This document shows, one piece after another, positions 25,542-34,131 of a stretch of 64,000 nt of DNA (the stretch's first letter is position 1; each line of letters starts with the position of its first letter). The notes under the pieces were generated by a model. It made no database searches and had not been told where the DNA came from. It saw only the letters and a program-made list of their open reading frames with translations. The stretch covers positions 744,001 through 808,000 of the forward strand of contig NZ_CP098502.1 in NCBI RefSeq assembly GCF_024220175.1. Direction: 5' to 3'. Made by a program: the position numbers and the translations under genes. The DNA comes from Paraconexibacter antarcticus (lineage in GTDB: Bacteria > Actinomycetota > Thermoleophilia > Solirubrobacterales > Solirubrobacteraceae).

Positions 25542-28031
25542 GTGGTCATCGGCGTGGCCGTGTGGCCGATCGCTGCCGGCGCGAATGCGCTGATCGCGGC
25601 GTGCTACTTCGGGATCGTGTGGGTCATCGCGGGCGGATTGCTGCGCACCCACCAGGTCCGCAGCAACGCCCTCGGGGTCGCGACCGCCCTGATCTTCTTC
25701 ACGTGCGCGGTGCACCACGGCTCGCACGCGGTGCACCTCCTGCTCCCGCTCGTCGGGCACGATGCCCACGGCGAGGCCATGCGCCGGGCGTTCGGCTGGC
25801 CGATGGCCGGCTGGGACATCTTCGGGGCGTGCGTCGGCGTCGTGTACCTCAGCCTGCGCTCCTCCTTCGGCCGGCTGCTGCAGACGCCGGCGATGTTCCG
25901 GGACATGTCGCAGGCGCGGGTCGACGCCGCGATCGCCGCCGAGCACGAGGCGCTGAACGAGGCGCAGGCCATCGGTCAGATGGGCTCGTGGCGGCGTGAG
26001 ATCGCCTCGGACGAGTGGGAGACCTCCGACGAGTTCCGGCGCATCCTGGAGCTCGAGCCCGGCGACGATCCGCGCGCCCGCTGGTCGGCGGTCCACCCGG
26101 ACGACGAGGGCGACGTCCGCGTGGCCATCGATCGCGCGGGGCGAGGGCAGGCGGCCGAGACGAGCTGCCGACTCATCCGCGAGGACCGCTCCGAGGCACG
26201 GCTGCAGCTCCACGTCCGTCCGGTGCTGGACGCCGCGGGCACGGTCGTGGCCGTCGCCGGAACGGTGCAGGACGTCACGCGTCAGAAGGCGATGGAGGCG
26301 GCCCTGCTCCAGGCCGAGCAGCGCTTCCGCACCGCCTTCGACGCCGCGCCGATCGGCGTCTCGCTGCTCTCCGTGGACGCTGACGGCACCGCGCGCTTCG
26401 TCTCGACGAACGACGCGATGAGCGAGCTGCTCGGCCAGCCGGTGGAGCAGTTCACCGGCAACCCGCTGGCGACGTACACGCACCCCGAGGACCAGCGGCT
26501 GCTCGCCGAACGGCTCGCCGAGCTCGCCCGCGACACCGCCGACAAGGTCGAGGCCGAGGTCCGGCTCATGCACCGCGGCGGCCACCCGGTCTGGGCCCTC
26601 GTGACAGCCGCGGTCATCCCCGCCCACGACGACGACCCGGGCCTCATCGTCGCGAACTTCACCGACCTCTCCCAGCGCAAGGCCTACGAGGGGCAGCTGC
26701 AGCACCTCGCCGACCACGACGCCCTCACTGGCCTCTTCAACCGGCGGCGCTTCACCGAGGAGCTCGAGCGCTGCCTCGCGCAGACGGCGCGGTACCGGGA
26801 GCCGGGCGCCGTGCTGTTCCTCGACCTCGACGGGTTCAAGGGGGTCAACGACACGCTCGGGCACGCCGCCGGTGACGAGCTCATCGCCCGGGTCGGCCGG
26901 ATGTTCGCGTCCGCCGTGCGCACGACCGACATCCTCGCCCGCGTCGGAGGCGACGAGTTCGCCCTCATCCTCACCCGCAGCGACGAGGCCGACGCCGTCC
27001 GCGTCGCCGAGAAGCTCCTGTCGAGCATCCGGCGCGACGGGGTCGTCGTCAGCCACGAGCGCCATGCGAACGTCTCGGTCTCGATCGGCATCACGCTCTT
27101 CACGCCGCAGGACGACGTCACCGCCGACGAGCTCGTCGTCGAGGCGGACGTCGCGATGTACGACGCGAAGGAGGCGGGCAAGGATCGCTACTCGATCTAC
27201 GAGCGCACGGGCCTCCAGCACGCACGGCTCACCGTCCGGGAGAACTGGAACCGCCGCCTGTCCGCGGCGGTCGAGGCGGGCACCTTCGTCCTCCACGCGC
27301 AGCCGATCGTCTCACTCGGCCGGGCGACCCCGCCGACGTTCGAGCTGCTGCTGCGCCTCCCCGACGACCACGGCGACCTCATCCCGCCGGGCACGTTCCT
27401 CTACAACGCCGAGCGGTTCGGGCTCATCACCCCGATCGACCAGTGGGTCCTCGCGCAGGCCGTCGCCCTCCTGGCCGACAGCCACGCGGCCGGCATCGAC
27501 CTCGCGCTCTCGGTCAACGTCTCCGGCAAGACGATGACCGACGCGAGCCTCAGCGCCTACGTGGCCTCGCTCCTCGACCGCCGGCCGATCACCCCCGGCC
27601 GCCTCATCATCGAGGTCACCGAGACCGCCGCCATCACGAACATCGAGCGCGCCCAGGCGCTGGCCCGCGACCTGCGGAGCCTCGGCTGCCAGATCGCCCT
27701 CGACGACTTCGGCGCCGGCTTCGCCTCGTTCTACTACCTCAAGCACCTCAGCTTCGACCACCTGAAGATCGACGGCGAGTTCATCCGCAACCTCTGCACG
27801 ACGCCCAGCGATCAGCTCGTCGTCCGCGCCGTCGTCGACATCACCCGCGGGCTCGGCGCCCGCACGATCGCCGAGTTCGTCGGCGACGACGCCACGGCCG
27901 ACCTGCTGCGAGCCCTCGGCGTCGACGCCGCGCAGGGCTATCACCTCGGTCGGCCCGAGGCCCTGGACCGCGTCCTCCCGCACCTGCTCCGAAAGCCGCC
28001 CGCGCCCGCCGGAAGGGCCGCGACGAGCTGA
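25542..28031 (+). CDS. Membrane-anchored PAS-GGDEF-EAL cyclic-di-GMP signalling protein
   Basis: The product is 829 residues. Three hydrophobic segments (residues 1-80) are followed by two PAS-like domains (about 140-250 and 255-380), a GGDEF domain with an intact RVGGDEFAL motif (about 467) and a C-terminal EAL domain. The EAL signature itself reads ELLLR, but NVSG, EVTET, DDFGAGFAS, LKIDGEF and the late TIAEF residues that bind metal are present, so phosphodiesterase activity is possible. The GTG start at 25542 lies in the first membrane helix, so a short upstream extension may be missing. Confidence 0.9.
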   Translation: MVIGVAVWPIAAGANALIAACYFGIVWVIAGGLLRTHQVRSNALGVATALIFFTCAVHHGSHAVHLLLPLVGHDAHGEAMRRAFGWPMAGWDIFGACVGVVYLSLRSSFGRLLQTPAMFRDMSQARVDAAIAAEHEALNEAQAIGQMGSWRREIASDEWETSDEFRRILELEPGDDPRARWSAVHPDDEGDVRVAIDRAGRGQAAETSCRLIREDRSEARLQLHVRPVLDAAGTVVAVAGTVQDVTRQKAMEAALLQAEQRFRTAFDAAPIGVSLLSVDADGTARFVSTNDAMSELLGQPVEQFTGNPLATYTHPEDQRLLAERLAELARDTADKVEAEVRLMHRGGHPVWALVTAAVIPAHDDDPGLIVANFTDLSQRKAYEGQLQHLADHDALTGLFNRRRFTEELERCLAQTARYREPGAVLFLDLDGFKGVNDTLGHAAGDELIARVGRMFASAVRTTDILARVGGDEFALILTRSDEADAVRVAEKLLSSIRRDGVVVSHERHANVSVSIGITLFTPQDDVTADELVVEADVAMYDAKEAGKDRYSIYERTGLQHARLTVRENWNRRLSAAVEAGTFVLHAQPIVSLGRATPPTFELLLRLPDDHGDLIPPGTFLYNAERFGLITPIDQWVLAQAVALLADSHAAGIDLALSVNVSGKTMTDASLSAYVASLLDRRPITPGRLIIEVTETAAITNIERAQALARDLRSLGCQIALDDFGAGFASFYYLKHLSFDHLKIDGEFIRNLCTTPSDQLVVRAVVDITRGLGARTIAEFVGDDATADLLRALGVDAAQGYHLGRPEALDRVLPHLLRKPPAPAGRAATS

Positions 28032-28158
28032 CCGCGCGCGGCGCCGGGGGAGGGCGCCCGGGCCGGCGTGCGCCCGGACCGTCTCCCGCTGAGGGGGGAG
28101 GCGGTCCGCCCGATGGTGACTGGTGGACGGGGCGGCCGCGTCGTACCGTCGCCGGACC

Positions 28159-29070
28159 ATGCCAGGAGTGATCGACGTCATGAACTACGCGCCCTTCGTG
28201 GCGCCCGGCCTGTCGGGGACCGAGTACCAGTACGACGAGTTCCAGACGATGGTTCGGACCACGCTGCGCCCGCTGCTGCGGGACGGGAAGGTCACCACCC
28301 AGTGGGGGCGCGTCGTCGACGTCGCGAACCCGCCGACGGAACCGGACCCGGAGCTGCACATCGACGAGGCGGTGGCGCAGCTCGACGCCTCCGGCTGCGA
28401 CGCGGTGGTGCTCGCCTGCCTGAAGATGTACTCCTACCGCTCGCACCAGCAGCTCATCATGGACATGCCGGAGGAGGTGGTGGCGCAGGCGGTGGCCGCC
28501 GCGCCCGACCGCTTCATCGGGGGCGCCGGCTACAACCCGTGGCGCATCGACGAGAGCCTGCGCCGCATCGAGACGTTCGTGCGCGAGCACGGCTTCCGGT
28601 ACGTGTACTTCCACCCGATCACCTTCGGCATGGCGCCCAACGACCGGCGCTGCTACCCGCTCTACGCCAAGTGCTCGGAGCTCGGCATCCCGGTCGGGCT
28701 GCAGGTCGGTCACTCGGCCGAGCCCCTGCCGTCCGACGTCGGCCGGCCGATGCTCGTCGACGAGGTGGCGATCGACTTCCCGGACCTGCGCATCAACCTG
28801 TCCCACACCGGCTGGCCGTGGACCGGGGAGTTCATCTCGATGCTGTGGCGGCACCCCAACGTCTACGGCGACATCTCGGCCTACTTCCCGAAGACGCTCG
28901 ACGCGGAGCTCGTCCGCGCGATGGATCGCCAGCTCCGGCACAAGATCATGCTCGGCACCAACGGGTTCCCGCTCGACCGCTGCCTGGCGGAGCTCGACGA
29001 GCTGCCGCTGCGCGAGGAGAGCAAGCGGCGGATCCGCGGCGAGAACGCCGCGGAGTTCTTCGGCCTGTAG
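28159..29070 (+). CDS. Amidohydrolase family 2 protein (metal-dependent TIM-barrel hydrolase/decarboxylase)
   Basis: The product is 303 residues from ATG 28159; ATG 28180, after AGGAG, is an alternative. The sequence fits amidohydrolase_2: FIGGAGYNPWRIDE, the FRYVYFHPITFG strand, PVGLQVGH, INLSHTGWPW and a late LGTNGFPLDR where related decarboxylases have a GSDxP motif. The usual N-terminal HxH is replaced here by VIDVMNY, so metal binding may differ. Substrate unknown. Confidence 0.85.
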   Translation: MPGVIDVMNYAPFVAPGLSGTEYQYDEFQTMVRTTLRPLLRDGKVTTQWGRVVDVANPPTEPDPELHIDEAVAQLDASGCDAVVLACLKMYSYRSHQQLIMDMPEEVVAQAVAAAPDRFIGGAGYNPWRIDESLRRIETFVREHGFRYVYFHPITFGMAPNDRRCYPLYAKCSELGIPVGLQVGHSAEPLPSDVGRPMLVDEVAIDFPDLRINLSHTGWPWTGEFISMLWRHPNVYGDISAYFPKTLDAELVRAMDRQLRHKIMLGTNGFPLDRCLAELDELPLREESKRRIRGENAAEFFGL

Positions 29071-29077
29071 GCGCCTC

Positions 29078-29097
29078 GAGGTCCGCTGGCGGACCTC
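29078..29097 (+). terminator. Hairpin after the amidohydrolase gene
   Basis: GAGGTCCGC and GCGGACCTC pair around a very short loop, 7 nt after the stop. It separates the amidohydrolase from the respiratory operon. Confidence 0.55.
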
Positions 29098-29180
29098 CGC
29101 GGGTTATCGGCCCGGACGCCGGGTAGCAGCTGCGGGGCCGCGGTGGCCGATGCTCTCCGCGCTCCTGACCCCGCGGACCG

Positions 29181-29792
29181 TTGACCAGCACGCGCCACAC
29201 CTACGACGAGCTCAGCGGCGTCTACCTGCCGGTCGCGCTGGTCGTGTTCGGCGTGGTCGTGGTGGCCATCGCCGCGGCGCTCCTCCTGCGCCGCGACGTG
29301 CCGCCCGGCGTGGATCGCGTCATGCACATCGCCGGTCCGGCGGCCCTCGTCATCGCGGCGGCCGTCCTGGTGGTGCTGACCTTCGAGGCCACGTCCGACG
29401 AGACGGCGGGAGCGAGCCCGCCCGCGCTGACGGTCCGGGTGACGGCTTCGCAGTGGATGTGGCGCTTCGACTACGGCGGGGGCGTGCGGAGCGCGCCGCC
29501 CGTGAGCCCGACGGCGCCGGCGGTGCTGCGGGTGCCGGCGGGGCGCCCCGTCCGGTTCGTCGGCACGTCCGCCGACGTCGACCACGACTTCTGGGTGCCC
29601 GACGTGCGCTTCCAGCGGCAGCTGTTCGCCGGGCGGACGACGACGTGGCAGCTCGTGTTCCCGCGGGTGGGCGGTTACCAGGGCCTCTGCGCGCAGTTCT
29701 GCGGGCTCTACCACCAGGACATGCACTTCGTCGTGCAGGCGATGCCGCCGGCGCGGTTCGCCGCGTGGCTCAAGGCGAGGCGGTCGCGGTGA
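29181..29792 (+). CDS. ctaC: Cytochrome c oxidase subunit II (CuA subunit)
   Basis: The product is 203 residues from a TTG start. Two N-terminal membrane helices (about residues 13-35 and 48-66) precede a periplasmic cupredoxin domain. QWMWRFDY is the conserved aromatic patch. CuA ligands are visible as His in DVDHDFWVP, then CAQFCGLYHQDM. The residue usually Glu in CxExC is Gln here. It accepts electrons from cytochrome c or the bc complex and passes them to subunit I. It is the first gene of a seven-gene operon and overlaps ctaD by GTGA. Confidence 0.92.
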   Translation: MTSTRHTYDELSGVYLPVALVVFGVVVVAIAAALLLRRDVPPGVDRVMHIAGPAALVIAAAVLVVLTFEATSDETAGASPPALTVRVTASQWMWRFDYGGGVRSAPPVSPTAPAVLRVPAGRPVRFVGTSADVDHDFWVPDVRFQRQLFAGRTTTWQLVFPRVGGYQGLCAQFCGLYHQDMHFVVQAMPPARFAAWLKARRSR

Positions 29793-31414
29793 GCAGCGTC
29801 ATCCCGCCGCCGCCCCCGGCCGCGACGCCGCTCCCGGTCCCCGACGGCCCGAGCGTCCTGTCGGCCACGGTGGCGAGCACCGACCACAAGGCGATCGCGC
29901 GCGGCATCGGGCGCGTCGCCGCGGTCTTCTTCCTGGTCTCCGGCGTCTTCGCCTTGCTCATGCGCGCCGAGCTGGCGCAGCCCGGCCGTCAGGTCGTGTC
30001 GGAGGGGACGTACGCCGAGCTGTTCACGATGCACGGGTCGGGGATGATCTACCTCGTCGTCACGCCGGTCGCGCTGGCGCTCGGCGTGTACCTCGTCCCG
30101 CTCCAGGTGGGGGCGCGGCGGATCGCCGCGCCCCGGGCCGCGCTCGCGGGGGCGTGGCTGTACGCGGCCGGGGGCGTGGTCATGTTCTCCGGGTTCCTCA
30201 CCTCCCAGGGGGCCGGCCGCGCGACGTGGACCGGCATCGATCCGCTGTCGGACGCGGTGCGCACGCCGGGGGCGGGCATGGACGTGTGGGTGCTCGGCGT
30301 CGCGATCGCGACCTTCGGCGAGCTCCTGCTCGCCGGCTGCGTCCTGGCGACGGCGCTGCGCCTGCGGACGGCGGGCATGACGCTGCTGCGGATGCCGCCG
30401 CTGACGTGGACGCTCGTGGTCACGTGCCTGATGGCCGTCTTCGCCTTCCCGGTGCTCATCGTCACGATGGGCCTGCTGTGGCTCGAGCGGCACGGGGTCT
30501 CGATCTTCCGCGGCGGCGACGGGGCGATCGCCTACCAGCACCTCTTCTGGTTCTACGGGCACCCGGTCGTCTACGTCATGTTCTTCCCGTTCGTCGGGGC
30601 GGTCGCCGAGGTGCTGACGACCGCCTCGGGGCGGCCGCTGCGCTACTACCCGCTCTTCGTCGGGAGCCTGCTGCTCTTCACGGCGCTGTCGATGAGCGTG
30701 TGGGCGCACCACATGTTCACGACGGGCGCGGTGGACGTGCGGTACTTCGCGCTGACGTCGACGGCGCTCGTCGTGCCGGCGGGCCTCGAGTACCTCGAGC
30801 TCGTCGGCGCGCTGTGGTCGCGGACGCTCCGCCTCGGCCTGCCGGTGTGGTTCGCGATCGCGTTCCTCGTGCAGTTCCTCGTGGGCGGGCTCAGCGGCGT
30901 GTGGGTCGCCTCGCCCGCGCTGGACAACCATGCGAACAACTCCTACATCGTCGTCGCGCACTTCCACTACACGCTCTTCGGCGGCAGCCTCTTCGGGCTC
31001 TTCGCGGGCCTCTACCACTGGTGGCCGAAGGTCACCGGGCGGCTGCTCGGCCACCGGCTCGGCGTCGTGCACCTCGTCCTCGGGGTCGTCGGGACGAACC
31101 TCACGTTCCTGCCGATGTTCTTCGCCGGGGAGCACGGGATGACGCGCCGGGTCTCGGACTACCCGCAGCGGGTCGCGACCCCGAACCTGCTCTCGTCGAT
31201 CGGCGCGGCCGTCCTGGCCCTGTCGATGGCCGCGCTCGCGCTCAACCTGTGGCGGTCGGCCCGTCACGGTCGCCCGGCGCCGCCGGACCCCTGGGGCGGC
31301 CTCACGCTGGAGTGGGCGACGCCGTCGCCGCCCCCGCGCGGGAACTTCGTCGGCGCGGTCCCCGTCGTGCGGTCGGTCGCGCCGCTCGCGCCCGCGGCGG
31401 AGGAGGGACGATGA
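29789..31414 (+). CDS. ctaD: Heme-copper oxidase subunit I, atypical helix VI
   Basis: The product is 541 residues with about 12 membrane helices. Heme and CuB ligands are present: MHGSG (His about 82), FYGHPVVY with the His-Tyr pair (about 258), WAHHMFTTG (307-308) and HFHYTLFGG (391 and 393). The D-channel Glu of A1 oxidases (GHPEVY) is Val here, and the YS of A2 oxidases is YG. It should reduce oxygen in the membrane, but its proton pathway looks non-standard. No subunit III gene is nearby. Confidence 0.92.
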   Translation: MSSVIPPPPPAATPLPVPDGPSVLSATVASTDHKAIARGIGRVAAVFFLVSGVFALLMRAELAQPGRQVVSEGTYAELFTMHGSGMIYLVVTPVALALGVYLVPLQVGARRIAAPRAALAGAWLYAAGGVVMFSGFLTSQGAGRATWTGIDPLSDAVRTPGAGMDVWVLGVAIATFGELLLAGCVLATALRLRTAGMTLLRMPPLTWTLVVTCLMAVFAFPVLIVTMGLLWLERHGVSIFRGGDGAIAYQHLFWFYGHPVVYVMFFPFVGAVAEVLTTASGRPLRYYPLFVGSLLLFTALSMSVWAHHMFTTGAVDVRYFALTSTALVVPAGLEYLELVGALWSRTLRLGLPVWFAIAFLVQFLVGGLSGVWVASPALDNHANNSYIVVAHFHYTLFGGSLFGLFAGLYHWWPKVTGRLLGHRLGVVHLVLGVVGTNLTFLPMFFAGEHGMTRRVSDYPQRVATPNLLSSIGAAVLALSMAALALNLWRSARHGRPAPPDPWGGLTLEWATPSPPPRGNFVGAVPVVRSVAPLAPAAEEGR

Positions 31415-31752
31415 AGGGTCCGCTCGTCCTCTGCGTGTGGGGTGCGCTGCTGCTCACCAGCGCCGCCGTCCAGCTGCTCTTCTCGCCCCGGTCGACGACG
31501 GTCGCGCTGCTCGGCGGGGCGGGCGCGGCCGCGGTCCTCGGCGGCCTGGCCTGGCGGCGGGCGGCCGCGTCGACCGACGGCGCCGCCCGGGGCGCGCCCG
31601 CTGCGGCCGGGACCTCGCCCGGGGCGGCGACGCTCGCGGCCGGCGTCGGGCTGGCGGCGCTCGGCAGCGCCGTGAGCCCGTGGTTCGTCGCGACCGGCGC
31701 CGGCGTCGCGGTGGCCGGGGTCGTCCTGCTGACGACGGAGCCGCGGCGATGA
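31411..31752 (+). CDS. Small membrane protein of the oxidase operon
   Basis: The product is 113 residues with about four hydrophobic segments separated by an Ala-rich linker. No family is recognised. ATGA overlaps on both sides place it between ctaD and the ctaG-like gene, the position where small accessory oxidase subunits often lie. Confidence 0.75.
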   Translation: MKGPLVLCVWGALLLTSAAVQLLFSPRSTTVALLGGAGAAAVLGGLAWRRAAASTDGAARGAPAAAGTSPGAATLAAGVGLAALGSAVSPWFVATGAGVAVAGVVLLTTEPRR

Positions 31753-32408
31753 GGCGCGTCCTGCTCGCCGCCGGCCTCATCACGCTGCCGGCCGCCGCGT
31801 TCGTCCCGGACCGGACGCTCACCGGGCACATGGTCGAGCACCTGCTCATCGGCGTGCTCGCCCCGCTGCTCGTCGCCGCCGGCGCGCCCGTCCGCACGCT
31901 CCTGCCGCACCTGCGCACGCCCACCCGGCGTCGCCTGGTCGGGCTGCTGCACCACCCGGCGGTGCGCGCGCTCAGCCGCCCCGCGGTGAGCTTCCCCGCC
32001 TCGATCGCGGTCCTGCTCGGCGTGCATCTGACGCCGGCGTTCACCGTGGCGCTCCGGCACCCGTGGGTGCACGCCACCGAGCACGCGGCGCTGTTCTGGA
32101 CCGGCCTGATCGCGTGGGCCGGGCTGCTCGGGGTGGACCCCGTCGGGCGGCGCAGCGGTGCGATCGCGCGCCTGGCCTGGGTCACCGCGGTGATGGGGGC
32201 GATGGCGGCGGTCGGGGCGACGTTCCTCGGCAGCGACCGCGTCCTCTTCCCCGACGGCACCGCCTCGGTCGCCGACCAGCACAGCGCCGGGACGGTCATG
32301 TGGCTCGCGGCGATGGGCGTGCTCGTCCCGGGCGGGCTGGCGGCCTGCGCCCACGAGCTGTGGCGTGAGGAGCAGCGCCAGCGGCGCCGCGAGGCGGTGC
32401 GGTCGTGA
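31749..32408 (+). CDS. CtaG-like cytochrome c oxidase assembly protein
   Basis: The product is 219 residues with about six membrane helices. The LTGHMVEHLLIGVLAPLLVA segment and later HATEHAALFWTGL, with paired His and Glu residues, match the caa3-type CtaG/DUF1404 family. The role would be copper-centre assembly for the adjacent oxidase. Start ATG at 31749 overlaps the upstream stop. Confidence 0.85.
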   Translation: MRRVLLAAGLITLPAAAFVPDRTLTGHMVEHLLIGVLAPLLVAAGAPVRTLLPHLRTPTRRRLVGLLHHPAVRALSRPAVSFPASIAVLLGVHLTPAFTVALRHPWVHATEHAALFWTGLIAWAGLLGVDPVGRRSGAIARLAWVTAVMGAMAAVGATFLGSDRVLFPDGTASVADQHSAGTVMWLAAMGVLVPGGLAACAHELWREEQRQRRREAVRS

Positions 32409-33154
32409 GGCGCGCGCTCGTCGTCCTGCTCGCCGTCGGCTTCGGCGGCCTCGGCACGCTGGCGCTGGCGTCCGCGCCGCGCGCCGCCACGACCACGACT
32501 GCGGCGACGGCCACGACCACCCCGTCGACCGCCCGGGGCCGCTCGATGTTCGTCGCCTCGTGCGCCAGCTGCCACGGGCAGGACGCCCGCGGCGTCCGCG
32601 GCCGCGGCCCGTCCCTCGTCGGGGTCGGCGCGCTCGCGGCCGACTTCGAGCTGCGCACGGGACGCATGCCGCTCGCCGCACCCCACCAGGAGCCCATGCG
32701 CCACCACCCCGCCTTCAGCGGCGCCCGGATCGCCGACCTCGTCGCGTACATCGGGAGCCTCGGCGGCCCGCCCGTGCCGGTGGTGTCGGGCGGTTCGGTC
32801 AGGCGCGGCCACGAGCGCTTCGCCGACAGCTGCGCCGGGTGCCATCAGATCGTCGGCCGGGGCGGCATCGCGACCGGTGCGGTCGCGCCGGCGCTCCAGG
32901 ACGCGACGCCCGTCCAGGTCGCCGAGGCGGTCCGCCTCGGTCCCTACCTCATGCCGCGCTTCGGGCCCCGGCAGCTCACCGACGGCGACGTCGCGGACCT
33001 CGCCGCGTACGTCACCTACACCCGTCACCTGCAGAACCCGGGCGGCTGGGCGATCGGCAACCTCGGGCCCGTCCCGGAGGGCCTCGTCTGCTGGGGCATC
33101 GCGATGGTGCTGCTGCTCGGCGCCGCCCGCAGCCTCGGGGAGCGCGCGCGATGA
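32405..33154 (+). CDS. qcrC: Di-heme cytochrome c subunit of the bcc complex
   Basis: The product is 249 residues. A signal/anchor segment (residues 4-25) and a Thr-rich linker precede two cytochrome c domains with CASCH (about residue 53) and CAGCH (about 143), each followed by a distal Met region (GRMPLA, LMPRFGP). A C-terminal helix (LVCWGIAMVLLLGAA) anchors it. This is the arrangement of actinobacterial QcrC, which replaces soluble cytochrome c and docks to the oxidase. Confidence 0.93.
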   Translation: MRRALVVLLAVGFGGLGTLALASAPRAATTTTAATATTTPSTARGRSMFVASCASCHGQDARGVRGRGPSLVGVGALAADFELRTGRMPLAAPHQEPMRHHPAFSGARIADLVAYIGSLGGPPVPVVSGGSVRRGHERFADSCAGCHQIVGRGGIATGAVAPALQDATPVQVAEAVRLGPYLMPRFGPRQLTDGDVADLAAYVTYTRHLQNPGGWAIGNLGPVPEGLVCWGIAMVLLLGAARSLGERAR

Positions 33155-34131
33155 ACGTCCTCGCCCGTGCCCTGGCCGCGGCCGTCGCGCTGCGCGCCGC
33201 CCGGCGCGGGGCGTCCGGCGGCCCCGCGCCCGACGGGCCGCCCGGGCCGGAGCACCGGACGGCCGGGGCCAGCCCGGCCGCCACGCGGCTCGTCGCCGTC
33301 CTGCTCGTCCTCACCGGCTGCGCCGGGGCGGCGGTCGGCGTGCTGCTCGCGCTGCACGCCTCGACGCAGCTCCTCGGCCTCGCCGCGGCCCTCGCCTTCG
33401 TCCTGCTCGCGGTCGCCCTCGCCGTCGCGAGCTTCCGCATCGTGCCGCAGGAGACCGCGGTCGAGGACCGCCCGCCGGTGACCGACCCGCAGACGCGGGC
33501 CGCGCTGACCGAGACGGTCCGCGCGGGCGGGGACGGCGTGTCGCGCCGCGCGCTCCTCGGCGGCGCCGCCGGCGTCGCCGGCGCCGGGCTGGCGACCGCC
33601 GCCGCCGCGCCCCTGGCGGCGCTCGGGCCCCGGCCCGGCGGGCGGCTCGGGGAGTCCCGGTGGACGACCGGCGTCCCGCTCGTTGACGAGCACGGCGCCC
33701 CCATCCGGGCCGACGCCCTCGAGGTCGGCGCCTTCCTCACCGCGTTCCCGCACGGGGCGGACCCCCGCGAGCTCGGGTCGCCGGTCGTCGTCGTGCGCCT
33801 GCGCCCCGAGGACGTGTCGCTGCCCCCCGGCCGCCGGGCGTGGGCCCCCCAGGGCCTGCTGGCCTACTCGAAGATCTGCACGCACGCCGGCTGCGCAGTG
33901 GCGCTGTTCCGCTACCCGCTGAACGAGGAGACGTCGACCTCCCCGGCGCTCGTGTGCCCGTGCCACTACTCGACGTTCGACCCCGCCCGCGCCGCCAAGG
34001 TGACCTTCGGGCCGGCCGGGCGCCCCCTCCCGCAGCTGCCGCTGCGCATCGCCCCCGACGGCACCCTGCAGGCCGCGGGGCCGCTGTCGGGCCCGGTCGG
34101 GCCGGCCTGGTGGGGGGTGGGTCACTCGTGA
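33151..34131 (+). CDS. qcrA: Rieske iron-sulfur subunit of the bcc complex
   Basis: The product is 326 residues. Two early membrane helices (about residues 47-105) are followed by a GVSRRALLGGAAGV segment resembling a Tat signal before the third helix, and the Rieske domain with CTHAGC (about residue 245) and CPCHYS (about 272). Multi-helix Rieske proteins with an internal Tat motif are typical of actinobacteria. The gene overlaps both neighbours by 4 nt. Confidence 0.93.
   Translation: MNVLARALAAAVALRAARRGASGGPAPDGPPGPEHRTAGASPAATRLVAVLLVLTGCAGAAVGVLLALHASTQLLGLAAALAFVLLAVALAVASFRIVPQETAVEDRPPVTDPQTRAALTETVRAGGDGVSRRALLGGAAGVAGAGLATAAAAPLAALGPRPGGRLGESRWTTGVPLVDEHGAPIRADALEVGAFLTAFPHGADPRELGSPVVVVRLRPEDVSLPPGRRAWAPQGLLAYSKICTHAGCAVALFRYPLNEETSTSPALVCPCHYSTFDPARAAKVTFGPAGRPLPQLPLRIAPDGTLQAAGPLSGPVGPAWWGVGHS

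Noticed and set aside
24894..27296. An 800-codon minus-strand frame
   Set aside because: Only its last 178 codons (from 25427) look like a real membrane protein; the rest is antisense to the PAS-GGDEF-EAL gene.
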